The notes under the pieces: model-generated
What the model was told of the DNA's origin: nothing
Seen by the model: only the letters and a program-made list of their open reading frames with translations
Databases searched by the model: none
Shown here: in pieces, positions 37,718-47,852 of the stretch
Numbering within the stretch: position 1 is the stretch's first letter
Layout of the letters: every line of letters starts with the position of its first letter
Made by a program: the position numbers and the translations under genes
Source: Deferribacter desulfuricans SSM1
Lineage (GTDB): Bacteria; Chrysiogenota; Deferribacteres; Deferribacterales; Deferribacteraceae
Direction: 5' to 3'
Assembly (NCBI RefSeq): GCF_000010985.1
Contig: NC_013939.1
Span: forward strand, 897,501-961,500
Length of the DNA: 64,000 nucleotides

Positions 37718-39374
37718 AAAATATGCCAATCATCCAGAGTATAAAGCCCCTAGGGGAAATGTGCTCCATGCAAGATCTTGGCAGACTGAAGCTCCTTTAA
37801 GGATGCTCCTTAATAACCTTGATAGAGAAGTTGCAGAAGATCCAGCAAATTTAATCGTTTATGGTGGCACAGGTCAGGCAGCAAGAAATCCTGAGGCTTT
37901 GAAAAAGATTGTAGAGATTCTTTTGACTATGGACAATGAGCATAGTCTTCTTGTTCAATCAGGTAAGCCTGTTGGAATTGTGAGGACTCATGAGGAAGCT
38001 CCAAGGGTTTTAATAGCAAACAGCAATCTTGTGCCAAAATGGGCAGATTGGGAGTATTTTAACCAGTTAAAAGAAAGAGGGCTTATTATGTATGGGCAGA
38101 TGACAGCTGGTAGTTGGATTTACATCGGTTCTCAGGGGATATTGCAGGGTACTTATGAAACTTTTGTTGCCTGTGGTAAAAAGTATTTTAACGGTGATTT
38201 GAGTGGTAAGCTTCTTGTGACTGGTGGATTGGGCGGTATGGGTGGTGCTCAACCATTGGCTGCAACTTTGGCTGGTGCAACTTTCTTAGGAGTTGATGTG
38301 GATCCCGAAAGAATCAAAAAAAGATTGGATACTAAATATTTAGATATAATGACTAACTCTTACGAAGAGGCTATAAATATTGTACTTAAAGCTAAAGAGG
38401 AGAAAAAAGCTATATCTGTTGGACTGGTAGGGAATGCTGCTGATGTTTTAGAAAAATTACTTGCAGATGGCATTATACCAGACATTGTTACAGATCAAAC
38501 TTCTGCACATGATCCAGTAAATGGGTATGTCCCATCAGGTCTTTCGTTAGAAGAGGCTTTTGAATTGAGGAAAAAGGATCCGAAAAAATATAGAGATTTG
38601 GCAATAAAAACAATTGCAAGGCATGTAAGGGCAATGCTTGAGATGCAAAAAAGGGGAAGTGTAGTTTTTGATTATGGAAATAATATAAGAGAGTTTGCAA
38701 AAGAGGGTGGTGTGGAAAATGCCTTTGATTTCAATGGATTTGTTCCTGAATTTATAAGGCCATTATTTTGCGAAGGTAAGGGGCCTTTTAGATGGGCTGC
38801 ACTTTCTGGAGATCCTGAGGATATTTATGAAACTGATAGAGCTTTAATGGAGGCATTTCCTGAAAATAAACATATGATTCACTGGTTACAGGAAGCAGAA
38901 AAGAAGGTGGCTTTTCAGGGGTTACCAAGTAGAATATGTTGGTTAGGACTTGGTGAGCGTGAAAAAGCTGGATTGATATTTAATGAGCTTGTAAAAAGTG
39001 GAAGAGTAAAGGCTCCAATTGTGATTGGTAGAGATCATTTAGATTGTGGCTCAGTTGCTTCACCTAATAGAGAAACAGAAGGGATGAAAGATGGTAGTGA
39101 TGCAATTTCAGACTGGCCACTACTCAATCTTATGGCTAATACAGCTGGCGGTGCCACTTGGGTTTCTTTCCACCATGGTGGTGGTGTAGGAATAGGGTAT
39201 TCACAGCATGCTGGAATGGTAATTCTTGTGGATGGTACTGAAAGGGCTGAGTGTTGTATTAGAAGAGTACTTTTCAATGACCCTGCACTAGGTATTTATA
39301 GGCATGCTGATGCTGGTTATGAAGAAGCTATCGAAGTGGGCAATAAATTTGGAATTTTAGATTGGAGAAAATAA
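37695..39374 (+). CDS. hutU: Urocanate hydratase
   Basis: The 559-residue enzyme converts urocanate to imidazolone propionate using tightly bound NAD+. It has [35 protein letters not shown] and [15 protein letters not shown]. An in-frame ATG at 37683 exists but forms part of the ribosome site GGAGG (37685-37689); the ATG at 37695 is the better start. It is co-transcribed with hutH and hutG. Confidence 0.97.
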   Translation: MNFSEFIKKYANHPEYKAPRGNVLHARSWQTEAPLRMLLNNLDREVAEDPANLIVYGGTGQAARNPEALKKIVEILLTMDNEHSLLVQSGKPVGIVRTHEEAPRVLIANSNLVPKWADWEYFNQLKERGLIMYGQMTAGSWIYIGSQGILQGTYETFVACGKKYFNGDLSGKLLVTGGLGGMGGAQPLAATLAGATFLGVDVDPERIKKRLDTKYLDIMTNSYEEAINIVLKAKEEKKAISVGLVGNAADVLEKLLADGIIPDIVTDQTSAHDPVNGYVPSGLSLEEAFELRKKDPKKYRDLAIKTIARHVRAMLEMQKRGSVVFDYGNNIREFAKEGGVENAFDFNGFVPEFIRPLFCEGKGPFRWAALSGDPEDIYETDRALMEAFPENKHMIHWLQEAEKKVAFQGLPSRICWLGLGEREKAGLIFNELVKSGRVKAPIVIGRDHLDCGSVASPNRETEGMKDGSDAISDWPLLNLMANTAGGATWVSFHHGGGVGIGYSQHAGMVILVDGTERAECCIRRVLFNDPALGIYRHADAGYEEAIEVGNKFGILDWRK

Positions 39375-39380
39375 GATATT

Positions 39381-40322
39381 ATGTGTGAGTACAAGAGTAA
39401 TATTTTTAAATGGTCAGGAAGGGTAGACTCTGCAAGTGATAAGTTGGCTTTTAGATGGCATCAGGTAGTAAAGCAGATTGACTTACAAGCAGATAGCATT
39501 GACTTTGATGATTCAGTTGTTTTGCTGGGATTTTGTTCTGATGAAGGGGTAAAAAGAAATAAAGGTAGAATAGGTGCTAAAAATGCTCCTGGTGAGGTCA
39601 GAAAATATCTGGCCTCACTCCCTTGGCATTGGGATAGTTTAAAATTATATGATGCTGGAGATGTTATTGTAGATGATGATTTAGAAAGTGGACAAAAATT
39701 ACTTGGTGAATTAGTTAAAATTATAAAAGATAAAAAAGGTTTTCCTGTTATTATCGGTGGAGGGCATGAAGTTGCCTATGGAACATTTTTGGGGATAAAA
39801 GATTATAACATTTCAATTGTGAATTTTGATGCGCACTTTGATAACAGGCCATATGATGATGCTCCTTCTTCGGGGACAATGTTTGCTCAGATTGCTGACG
39901 AATTGAAAGAAGAATATAAGTATTTTTGTCTTGGGGTTCAAAAATCGGGTAATACAAGGCAACTTTTTGAAAGGAATGAAAGATTTGGTGGTAGATATTT
40001 ACTCTCAGATGAAGTAAAAAATAGAAATTTTACTAATGAAATAAGAAATTATTTAAAAAATGCAGATTATATTTATACAACTGTTTGTATGGATGTTTTT
40101 TCATCTGATATTTCATGTGGGGTAAGTGCGCCCACACCTTTTGGCATTTCTCCTGATGACTTTTTATTTTTTGCAGAAAAGATTTTTGAAACAGGTAAAT
40201 TGACTGCATTTGATATTGCAGAAATTAATCCAGAATATGATATTGATGGAAGGACTGCAAGACTAGGGGCTAACATTATTTTTTATGTAATAGATGCTAT
40301 TTCGAGGTGGGGTTACAGATGA
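39381..40322 (+). CDS. hutG: Formimidoylglutamase (arginase/ureohydrolase family)
   Basis: The 313-residue metalloenzyme has the Mn-binding ureohydrolase motifs GGGHEVAYG, NFDAHFDNRP and the late Asp pair equivalent VCMDVFSSD. It would split N-formimidoyl-glutamate into glutamate and formamide, the last step of the direct hut pathway; no hutF is present, which supports this route. Its stop overlaps the hutI ATG. Confidence 0.93.
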   Translation: MCEYKSNIFKWSGRVDSASDKLAFRWHQVVKQIDLQADSIDFDDSVVLLGFCSDEGVKRNKGRIGAKNAPGEVRKYLASLPWHWDSLKLYDAGDVIVDDDLESGQKLLGELVKIIKDKKGFPVIIGGGHEVAYGTFLGIKDYNISIVNFDAHFDNRPYDDAPSSGTMFAQIADELKEEYKYFCLGVQKSGNTRQLFERNERFGGRYLLSDEVKNRNFTNEIRNYLKNADYIYTTVCMDVFSSDISCGVSAPTPFGISPDDFLFFAEKIFETGKLTAFDIAEINPEYDIDGRTARLGANIIFYVIDAISRWGYR

Positions 40323-41545
40323 GAAAAGTAATTAAAAATATAAAACAACTTGTGACACCAGTTAATAAAAAATATGCAGTAAAAGATGATGCAAAAAAAC
40401 TTGATATTTACGAAAATGTGAACTTGATAATTGAGAATGGTATAATTGTTGATATTACTACGAAAGAGGCAGAAGCTAATGAGGTTATAGACGCTACAGG
40501 TAAAGTGGTTTTGCCAGCTTTTGTGGATCCACATACCCATATCCCATTTATTGGTTCACGAGAGGATGAATTTAACAAAAGAATTATGGGTAAAACATAT
40601 ATGGAAATTGCAGCTGAGGGTGGAGGTATAAATTCTACAGTTAGGTCTGTTAGAAATGCCACCTTTGATGAGCTTTATGAGGCTGCTAAGAAAGACTTGG
40701 AGTTGATGATAAGTTTTGGTGTGGCTACTGTTGAAATGAAAAGTGGTTATGGACTTGACTTAGAAAATGAAATTAAACAGTTAAAAGTGATAAGAAAATT
40801 GCAAGAAGAATACCATGTAGATATTAAATCTACTTTTTTGGGAGCGCATGAAATCCCTTTAGAATATAGAGGGAAAAAGGAAGAATATATAGATCTTGTG
40901 ATAAATAAGATGTTACCTACAGTAAAAGAGAAAGGTTTAGCAGAATATGTAGATATCTTTTGTGAAAAAGGTGTTTTTGAGATTGATGATACAAAAAAAA
41001 TTTTGACTGCTGCTAAAGATTTAGGGTTTAAAGTTAAAATCCATGCTGATGAAATTTATCCACTTGGTGGATCTGAGCTATGTGCAGAATTTGAAGCTGT
41101 TAGTGGAGAACATCTTGTAAAGATAAAGGATGAGCATATAGAAAAAATGATAGATGCTGGCTGTGTGTTCAACCTGCTTCCAGCTACTACCTTTTTCTTG
41201 ATGTCAAAAGAATATGCACCTGCAAGAAAGATTCTTGATAGAGGTGGAATTGTAGCTTTATCCACAGACTTAAATCCAGGTAGCTCATATACGCATTCTA
41301 TACAGATGGTAATGGTTATAGCGTGCCTTAATATGGGTATGACAATGGAAGAGGTTATTAATGCCGTTACTATTAATGGCGCACACTCTTTAGAATTATC
41401 TGATAAAACAGGATCTATCCATAGAGGAAAACAAGCTGATCTTGTTATTTTAGATGCGCCAGATTACAGATATCTTGTTTATAATTTTGGTGTAAACCGA
41501 ATTGAAAAAGTAATCAAAAAAGGTGAAATAATTTTTCAAAAATAG
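40319..41545 (+). CDS. hutI: Imidazolonepropionase
   Basis: The 408-residue amidohydrolase opens imidazolone propionate to formimidoyl-glutamate. Metal ligands lie in VDPHTHIPFIGSRE, and the substrate loop and further ligands in FLGAHEIPLEYRG, KIHADEIYPLGG and LSTDLNPGSSYT. A GTG at 40307 is in frame, but the ATG at 40319 is used here: it overlaps the hutG stop (ATGA), and GAGGTGG lies upstream. Confidence 0.95.
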   Translation: MRKVIKNIKQLVTPVNKKYAVKDDAKKLDIYENVNLIIENGIIVDITTKEAEANEVIDATGKVVLPAFVDPHTHIPFIGSREDEFNKRIMGKTYMEIAAEGGGINSTVRSVRNATFDELYEAAKKDLELMISFGVATVEMKSGYGLDLENEIKQLKVIRKLQEEYHVDIKSTFLGAHEIPLEYRGKKEEYIDLVINKMLPTVKEKGLAEYVDIFCEKGVFEIDDTKKILTAAKDLGFKVKIHADEIYPLGGSELCAEFEAVSGEHLVKIKDEHIEKMIDAGCVFNLLPATTFFLMSKEYAPARKILDRGGIVALSTDLNPGSSYTHSIQMVMVIACLNMGMTMEEVINAVTINGAHSLELSDKTGSIHRGKQADLVILDAPDYRYLVYNFGVNRIEKVIKKGEIIFQK

Positions 41546-41581
41546 ATTGATAAATATACAATTTTATAATAAAAATGATTC

Positions 41582-42382
41582 ATGGTTCATAAAAGTAAAA
41601 AGTATTATGATTTAGTTGCTTATAAAGTTGGTAGATTTCATGATGCGATAAATACCACGGTTCATTTTTTTGTATTAGATAACATATTTATAGACTCTGC
41701 ACAGCCTACAACAAAGAAGATATTTATTGAAGTTGCTAAGAAATATAAACCTGAGTATTGCTTGTTAACACATTATCATGAAGATCATGCTGGTAATACT
41801 TATGACTTAAAGAAGTTGTTTAATACGAAAATATTTGCACATAACTTATCAGTTAGTTACCTGGAAAATGGATATAAGATGCTCCCTTATGAGAAAATTA
41901 TATGGGGTGTGCCAGAAAAATTTTCACCAGATTTTATTTATAGTGATAAGGTTGAAATAGGTAAGTACGCTTTTAATGTGATACATACACCTGGGCATTC
42001 TGTGGATTCTGTATCCTTGATTGAGACAATCAGGGGGTGGTTGTTTACTGGAGATTTGTTTATATCTGCAAAACCAAAGTATTTGAGAAGGGATGAGAAT
42101 ATTTATACTATTTTGGAAAGTTTGAAAAAATTGCTAAATTATGATTTTGATGTAATGTTTTGTGCTCATAGAGGTATCGTTGATGAAAAACCTAAGGAAT
42201 TGATATCTAAAAAGATTGAATATATTGAAGAACTTATTGATAAAGTAAAAAAGTTATATGAGAAAGGGTACAGTGCAAAAAAAATAAGAAACAAGCTTTT
42301 AGGTTTTGAAGATATAACATCTTTTGCAACAAACTTTGATTTTAGTAAACTAAACATAGTCAAATCAGTACTTTCAAATTAA
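41582..42382 (+). CDS. Metallo-beta-lactamase-fold hydrolase
   Basis: The 266-residue protein has the dinuclear zinc signature THYHEDHAGN (about 60-69), HTPGHSVDSVSL, TGDLF and CAHRG. The C-terminal 60 residues are helical (KIEYIEELIDKVKKLYEKGYSAKKIRNKLLG), as in hydrolases of the glyoxalase II-like group. The substrate is unknown. It follows hutI by 36 bp and may be the last gene of the hut operon; no ribosome site is obvious at the ATG. Confidence 0.83.
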   Translation: MVHKSKKYYDLVAYKVGRFHDAINTTVHFFVLDNIFIDSAQPTTKKIFIEVAKKYKPEYCLLTHYHEDHAGNTYDLKKLFNTKIFAHNLSVSYLENGYKMLPYEKIIWGVPEKFSPDFIYSDKVEIGKYAFNVIHTPGHSVDSVSLIETIRGWLFTGDLFISAKPKYLRRDENIYTILESLKKLLNYDFDVMFCAHRGIVDEKPKELISKKIEYIEELIDKVKKLYEKGYSAKKIRNKLLGFEDITSFATNFDFSKLNIVKSVLSN

Positions 42383-42465
42383 ATTATAATTATTTTAATA
42401 GTTTTTAAGTAAAAAACTGTTGATTTGTCTAATAGGATTTCTACAATATTAATCAGGAGGGAATT

Positions 42466-43179
42466 ATGAGAAAGGCTATAGTGTTAGTTAGTGGTGGTAT
42501 GGATAGTTGTGTGACGGCTGCAATTGCTAAGGATATGGGGTATGAGCTTTATCTTCTGCATACAAATTATGGGCAAAGAACTGAGAATAGGGAACTAAAA
42601 GCATTTTATGATATTGCAAGTTATTATGATGCAAAAGATACTTTGGTGGTAAGTATAGACTATCTCAAAAAAATAGGTGGTTCAGCTTTAACTGATGAAA
42701 AGATTGAAGTGGAAAAAGGTAATTTAAATAGGAAAGAGATTCCAAAAACTTATGTACCTTTTAGAAATGCTAATATCCTTTCCATTGCTACAAGCTGGGC
42801 TGAGGTTATTGAGGCTGAGCGAATTTTTATAGGGGCTGTGGAAGAAGATAGTTCTGGTTATCCAGACTGTAGAAAGATATTTTATGACAAATTTAACGAT
42901 TTATTGAGTGTGGCACTTGCTAAGGACATTGGATTGAAGGTGGAAACCCCTTTAATAAATATGAAGAAAAAGGATATTGTAAAAAAGGGTGTTGAGTTAA
43001 ATGCACCTTTGCATTTGAGTTGGTCATGCTACAAAAGTGAAGATAAAGCTTGTGGAGAGTGTGATAGCTGTCTGTTGAGATTAAAAGGGTTTATGGAAGC
43101 AGGTGAAATAGATCCTATTCCCTACGAAAAATTCCCTGAGTTTTATGAAACTTATTTAATAAAGAGGAGGGGAGTATGA
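42466..43179 (+). CDS. queC: 7-cyano-7-deazaguanine synthase
   Basis: The 237-residue enzyme makes preQ0 for queuosine. The PP-loop is VLVSGGMDSCVTAAI near the N-terminus, followed by HTNYGQRTENRELKAF and VPFRNANILSIATSWAE. The structural zinc is held by CxxxxxxxCxxCxxC (SCYKSEDKACGECDSC). A GGAGGG site precedes the ATG. It overlaps pfkA by 4 bp; no other queuosine gene is near. No preQ1 riboswitch was recognisable upstream. Confidence 0.94.
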   Translation: MRKAIVLVSGGMDSCVTAAIAKDMGYELYLLHTNYGQRTENRELKAFYDIASYYDAKDTLVVSIDYLKKIGGSALTDEKIEVEKGNLNRKEIPKTYVPFRNANILSIATSWAEVIEAERIFIGAVEEDSSGYPDCRKIFYDKFNDLLSVALAKDIGLKVETPLINMKKKDIVKKGVELNAPLHLSWSCYKSEDKACGECDSCLLRLKGFMEAGEIDPIPYEKFPEFYETYLIKRRGV

Positions 43180-44141
43180 AACGAATTGCTGTATTAACAA
43201 GTGGTGGTGATTGTCCAGGTATGAATGCGGCTATAAGAAGTGTTGTGCGTACGGCATTGAGCAAAGGTATAGAAGTGTATGGTATAGAGCAAGGGTATAA
43301 GGGTTTAATAGAAGGAGAGTTTAGAAAACTTGAGAGCAAGGATGTCGCAAACATTATTCAAAAAGGTGGGACTTTTTTAAGAAGTGCCAGAAGTGAAAGA
43401 TTCAAAACCGAAGAGGGGCAAAAGGAAGCTATTAAAAACCTTGAAAAACATAATATTGATGGGCTTGTGGTTATAGGCGGGGATGGTTCCCTTAGAGGTG
43501 CTACTGTACTTTGTGGTAAATATGGTGTGAATGTGATTGGGATACCTGGTTCCATTGATAATGATATATACGGCACTGATATGTCTATAGGAGTGGATAC
43601 AGCGTTAAATACGATTGTTCGTTGTATTGATTCTATCAATGATACAGCAAGTTCCCATGATAGAACATTTCTTATTGAAGTAATGGGGAGGAACTGTGGT
43701 TATTTGGCTTTAATGTCAGCCATTGCTGGTGGAGCTGAAGCTGTATTGATTCCTGAAGTACCATATAATATTGAGAAAATTATTGAAAAGATTAAAAAAA
43801 GATATGAAGAAGGGAAAACGAGAAGTATTGTTATTGTAGCAGAAGGGGTAGGATCTGCTTATGATTTTGGGAAGGTTTTTGGCATGATTGGTGGTTTTGA
43901 GACAAGAATTACAGTTTTAGGTCATTTGCAACGAGGTGGTAGTCCTACTGTTTTTGATAGAACGCTTGCAACAAGGATGGGTGCATTTGCTGTTGAGACT
44001 CTCTTGGATGGGACAGGTTGCGGTAAAATGGTAGCTTTACAGAAAACTAAGATGGAGCTTGTTGATTTAAATGATGTTTTGAATAAGAAGAAAGAGCTTG
44101 ACCCAAAATTATTAGAAATAGCTGAAATATTGAGCAATTAG
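43176..44141 (+). CDS. pfkA: 6-phosphofructokinase (ATP-type)
   Basis: The 321-residue enzyme phosphorylates fructose 6-phosphate. It starts [20 protein letters not shown] and has [12 protein letters not shown], where the Gly after Asp indicates ATP rather than pyrophosphate as donor. [23 protein letters not shown] and [10 protein letters not shown] are the substrate loops, and [11 protein letters not shown] the late family motif. Overlap with queC shows co-transcription. Confidence 0.95.
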   Translation: MKRIAVLTSGGDCPGMNAAIRSVVRTALSKGIEVYGIEQGYKGLIEGEFRKLESKDVANIIQKGGTFLRSARSERFKTEEGQKEAIKNLEKHNIDGLVVIGGDGSLRGATVLCGKYGVNVIGIPGSIDNDIYGTDMSIGVDTALNTIVRCIDSINDTASSHDRTFLIEVMGRNCGYLALMSAIAGGAEAVLIPEVPYNIEKIIEKIKKRYEEGKTRSIVIVAEGVGSAYDFGKVFGMIGGFETRITVLGHLQRGGSPTVFDRTLATRMGAFAVETLLDGTGCGKMVALQKTKMELVDLNDVLNKKKELDPKLLEIAEILSN

Positions 44142-44151
44142 GAGGTATGTT

Positions 44152-44349
44152 ATGGAATGTAAAGCCGAGAAAATAGCTGAGTCCTGCCCATGTACTTGGA
44201 TGAGTTGCTCTAAAAGGGGGAGATGTTGCGATTGTATAGCTTATCATAGAAGTAGAAACGAGTTACCAGCTTGTTATTTTTCTCCTGAAGCAGAAAGAAC
44301 TTACGATAGAAGTTTTAAAAATTTTGCAAAAGATAAAGGGTTGATTTAA
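44152..44349 (+). CDS. Small Cys-rich protein, DUF6485 family
   Basis: The 65-residue protein has seven cysteines in its first 35 residues ([27 protein letters not shown]) and another in PACYF, suggesting zinc or iron-sulfur binding. It ends with the conserved [10 protein letters not shown]. It matches my memory of the DUF6485 family of anaerobes; function unknown. It follows pfkA by 10 bp with AGGAGG upstream. Confidence 0.72.
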   Translation: MECKAEKIAESCPCTWMSCSKRGRCCDCIAYHRSRNELPACYFSPEAERTYDRSFKNFAKDKGLI

Positions 44350-44380
44350 TTGGGGCTTGAAATTTATTTATCGCCCCAAT
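44349..44380. terminator. Convergent terminator hairpin between DUF6485 gene and nadK
   Basis: ATTGGGGC (44349-44356) and GCCCCAAT (44373-44380) form an 8-bp stem with a 16-nt loop. The right arm lies within the last codons of nadK. T-rich sequence follows on the plus strand. Confidence 0.7.
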
Positions 44381-45212
44381 GTAATTTTTCTCTTAAAAGT
44401 GAATAATAATTGCGATTCTTAGGAATAATTAATCTTGCATAGTTTTTCGATTTTTTAATAATTATTTCATCGTTTTTTTCCAATTTTTTACCAATTTGTC
44501 CATCAAAGGTGATAAAAATCTTTTCATCTTCACTTTTGATAATAATTTTTATTTCTGAATTGTCAGGGACAACAACTGGTCTATGTGTTAAAGAATGGGG
44601 GCATATTGGTGTTATCAAAATAGAATTCATTGTCGGTATTACAATTGGACCACCTGCAGCTAAAGAATAAGCTGTAGAGCCAGTTGGAGTAGCTATAATT
44701 AAACCATCAGCTCTATAAGTATTAACAAACATATTGTCAATAAAAACATCCATTTCAATAATTCTTGCTAAGGCACCTTTATGAATCACAATATCATTTA
44801 AGACATCCATGGAAAATTCTGCTTCACCATTAACTATTTTGCCATTTAATTTCATCCTTTGTTCACATCTAAAATTATCTTCTATAATATTTTCTATTAC
44901 CTGAATTGCTTCTTCAACTTTTGTTTCTGTAAGAAAACCAAGTCTTCCAAGATTTATTCCTAAAATGGGGATATCTTTATCTTCAACAAGTCGTATAGCT
45001 GATATTAATGTGCCATCCCCCCCTAATACGATTATCAATTCTGATTTTTCTTTTATCTCTTTTGCACTGTTTTCAGGTAAATTTAAAACTCCTGCAGCTC
45101 TTTTCTCAAGTAAAATATTTTTACCTTTTTCTTTTAAAAGGGTATAAATTTGCTCAGCTAAAGGCTTGGCTGCTTCTGAGTGCGGTTTTACAATTAATGT
45201 TATGTTATTCAT
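44364..45212 (-). CDS. nadK: NAD kinase
   Basis: The 282-residue enzyme phosphorylates NAD to NADP. It has LIIVLGGDGTLISAIR (about 58-73), INLGRLGFLTE, and the conserved DGLIIATPTGSTAYSLAAGGPIV. It is the last gene of the 13-gene minus-strand run and overlaps tlyA by 8 bp. Confidence 0.95.
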   Translation of the reverse strand: MNNITLIVKPHSEAAKPLAEQIYTLLKEKGKNILLEKRAAGVLNLPENSAKEIKEKSELIIVLGGDGTLISAIRLVEDKDIPILGINLGRLGFLTETKVEEAIQVIENIIEDNFRCEQRMKLNGKIVNGEAEFSMDVLNDIVIHKGALARIIEMDVFIDNMFVNTYRADGLIIATPTGSTAYSLAAGGPIVIPTMNSILITPICPHSLTHRPVVVPDNSEIKIIIKSEDEKIFITFDGQIGKKLEKNDEIIIKKSKNYARLIIPKNRNYYSLLREKLHWGDK

Positions 45213-46011
45213 TTAAGGCTCTCTCTATTTTTTTGTCAATTTCTATGAAAAAACTATCTTTTATTGGTATCTTATTTCCAGTATATCTGAAATATGTTAA
45301 GTATTCAACATTCCCTTTTGCACCTTTTACAGGTGATTTCGTAATATCAACAAACTCATAACCATTATCTAAAGCACAGGTGATAACTTTTTTTATAACT
45401 TCTCTATGAATATTGATATCTTTCACAACCCCATTTTTACCTACTTGATCCCTTCCAGCTTCAAATTGAGGCTTAATTAATGGGATAAAAAGTGTAATAT
45501 TTTTTTTACAAAATTGAATTGTTTTTGGGATGATGAGAGAAAGGGAAATAAAAGATACATCACAAGTGATAACATCAACTTGTTCTCCAATAGTTTCAAA
45601 CTCTATATATCTAAAATTGCATTTTTCAATATTAACAACTTTAGGATTATTTATCAATGAATAGTGTAGTTGCGCTTTTCCCACATCCACAGCATAGACT
45701 TTTTTTGCACCGTTTTTTAGTGCCACATCGACAAATCCGCCAGTGGAAGCTCCTATATCAAGGACTGTTTTTTCTTTGAAATCTAAATTGAAATGGTTTA
45801 CAGCTTTTTCTAATTTGAGTCCACCTTTGCTAACATAGGGTAATGTTTCCAATAATTTTATATGGGCATTTTCATCAATTTTTGTACCAGGTTTGTCTAT
45901 TTTTTCATTATTTACAATGACAAGCCCAGCCATTATTAATCTTTGGGCTTTTTCCCTTGATTCTGCTAACCCTCTTTGAAATAAAATCTTATCTAATCTA
46001 TCTTTTGCCAT
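45205..46011 (-). CDS. tlyA: TlyA family rRNA 2'-O-methyltransferase
   Basis: The 268-residue protein has an N-terminal S4 RNA-binding domain (RLDKILFQRGLAESREKAQRLIMAG). A SAM-binding FtsJ-like domain follows (VLDIGASTGGFVDVALKNGAKKVYAVDVG). TlyA methylates rRNA in mycobacteria; older annotation calls it hemolysin. It starts inside the 3' end of dxs (19-bp overlap). Confidence 0.93.
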   Translation of the reverse strand: MAKDRLDKILFQRGLAESREKAQRLIMAGLVIVNNEKIDKPGTKIDENAHIKLLETLPYVSKGGLKLEKAVNHFNLDFKEKTVLDIGASTGGFVDVALKNGAKKVYAVDVGKAQLHYSLINNPKVVNIEKCNFRYIEFETIGEQVDVITCDVSFISLSLIIPKTIQFCKKNITLFIPLIKPQFEAGRDQVGKNGVVKDINIHREVIKKVITCALDNGYEFVDITKSPVKGAKGNVEYLTYFRYTGNKIPIKDSFFIEIDKKIERALNE

Positions 46012-47852
46012 TCAGAAATTATTTTATTTTTTATTGTTTCAGATTCGATACCTGCAATTTTTCTAAGATCATTAATAGATCCATGTTCGATAAATTTATC
46101 AGGGAGTCCAAAAGATAAAAATTTGTTTGGTAGAAGGTTATTTTCTGCTAATATTGATAAAATGTATTCTCCAACACCACCAAATTTTGCATTTTCTTCA
46201 ACTACAGCAACTAATTTTTTCCTTTTGCATATTTCTAAAATAATATCTTTATTTAGTGGTTTTACAAATCGAAGATTAATAAATCCAATATTATAATCTG
46301 CCTTTAATTCTTCATAGACTTTGCTAGCCTCGTCAAAAATGTGTCCGGCACTTATCAGTAATATTTCACCTTTTTCGTTTATAATTTGAGGTTTGAAAGG
46401 TTCAACCTTTTCGTAAGGATATTCATATTCTTTAACATTTCCTCTTGAGTATCTAATAGCCACAGGTGCATCGATTTGATAGCTCAATTCTAACATCTCT
46501 TTTAGTTCTACTTCATCTTTTGGAAGCATTATATGTATATTTGGAATTGTTCGTAGATAAGAGATATCAAAAGCTCCATGGTGAGTGGGGCCATCAGCTC
46601 CCACAAGTCCACCCCTGTCAATACAGAAAGTAACTGGAAGATTTTGAAGTGCGACATCATGGATTATCTGATCATAAGCTCTTTGTAAAAAGGTAGAATA
46701 TATTGCAACATAAGGTTTACATCCACTGATAGCTAAGCCAGCTGCAAAAGTAACGGCGTGTTGTTCTGCAATTCCCACATCAAAGAATCTATCTGGAAAT
46801 TTTTCTGCAAATTTTGTAAGCCCAGTACCTGGTTTCATAGCTGCTGTAATCGCTACGATGTTTTTGTGTTTTTCAGCCATTTCTATGATCTTTTCACCAA
46901 AGACCTCAGTAAATGTTTTGCCACTAAATTTGATAGGCTTACCTGTTTTGATATCAAAAGATGATATTCCATGAAATTTTTCTGGGTTTTCTTCTGCTGG
47001 TTTATACCCTTTCCCTTTTTTAGTTATTACATGTATTAGAGTAGGGCCATCTTGTATTTTTGCATTGTGTAGAGCTTTATCAAGCTCTTTTAGATTGTGG
47101 CCATCTATTGGCCCGATATATTTTAAGCCCAATTCTTCAAATAAAATACCTGGTGTGAAAAAACCTTTTAACCCTTCTTCAAACTTTTTAGCCATTTTTA
47201 ACAATTTATCGCCAAGCGGGGCATGCTCTAGGATACTTTGAACATCCTTTCTGAAATGAGTATAAAATTCTCCTGTCATTGCTCTTGATAGGTAGGATGA
47301 TATGGCTCCCACATTTTTACTAATGGACATTTCATTGTCATTTAAAATTACGATCATATCCTTATCAAGATGTCCAAGATTGTTTAACCCTTCAAAAGCA
47401 AGACCTGCAGTAAGGGCACCGTCCCCAATAACTGCAACAATTTTTCGATTTAAATTCAGAATATCATTTGCAACTCTCAACCCTAATGCAGCTGAAACAG
47501 ATGTGCTGGTATGTCCGACACCAAAAGCATCATATTTACTCTCTGCAGGTTTATTAAATCCACTTATACCTTTAAATTGTCTCAATGTATGGAATCTATC
47601 TTTTCTATCTGTTAATATTTTATAGGCATAGGATTGATGTCCTACATCCCAAATAATTCTATCTATCAACGGATTGAAATTTTTTAAGAGACTGATAGTT
47701 AATTCAACAACACCTAATGATGGGGCTAAATGCCCACCATTTTTTGCACACGTTTTAATGATAATATCTCTTATCTCTTTCGCCAAAACTTCTAACTCTT
47801 CATACTTTAATTTTTTTATGTCTTCAGGTAGCTTTAATTTTTCAATCATCAA
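45993..47852 (-). CDS. dxs: 1-deoxy-D-xylulose-5-phosphate synthase
   Basis: The 619-residue TPP enzyme condenses pyruvate and glyceraldehyde 3-phosphate, the first step of the MEP isoprenoid pathway. Key motifs are GGHLAPSLGVVELT, VGHQSYAYKILTDRKD, the TPP motif GDGALTAGLAFEGLNNLG through ILNDNEMSIS, and DVGIAEQHAVTFAAGLA. It overlaps ispA by 4 bp; the two enzymes serve one pathway. Confidence 0.97.
   Translation of the reverse strand: MMIEKLKLPEDIKKLKYEELEVLAKEIRDIIIKTCAKNGGHLAPSLGVVELTISLLKNFNPLIDRIIWDVGHQSYAYKILTDRKDRFHTLRQFKGISGFNKPAESKYDAFGVGHTSTSVSAALGLRVANDILNLNRKIVAVIGDGALTAGLAFEGLNNLGHLDKDMIVILNDNEMSISKNVGAISSYLSRAMTGEFYTHFRKDVQSILEHAPLGDKLLKMAKKFEEGLKGFFTPGILFEELGLKYIGPIDGHNLKELDKALHNAKIQDGPTLIHVITKKGKGYKPAEENPEKFHGISSFDIKTGKPIKFSGKTFTEVFGEKIIEMAEKHKNIVAITAAMKPGTGLTKFAEKFPDRFFDVGIAEQHAVTFAAGLAISGCKPYVAIYSTFLQRAYDQIIHDVALQNLPVTFCIDRGGLVGADGPTHHGAFDISYLRTIPNIHIMLPKDEVELKEMLELSYQIDAPVAIRYSRGNVKEYEYPYEKVEPFKPQIINEKGEILLISAGHIFDEASKVYEELKADYNIGFINLRFVKPLNKDIILEICKRKKLVAVVEENAKFGGVGEYILSILAENNLLPNKFLSFGLPDKFIEHGSINDLRKIAGIESETIKNKIISEWQKID

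Noticed and set aside
42383-42465. A preQ1 riboswitch before queC
   Set aside because: No recognisable preQ1 aptamer stem or A-rich tail signature; just a short AT-rich leader with a ribosome site.
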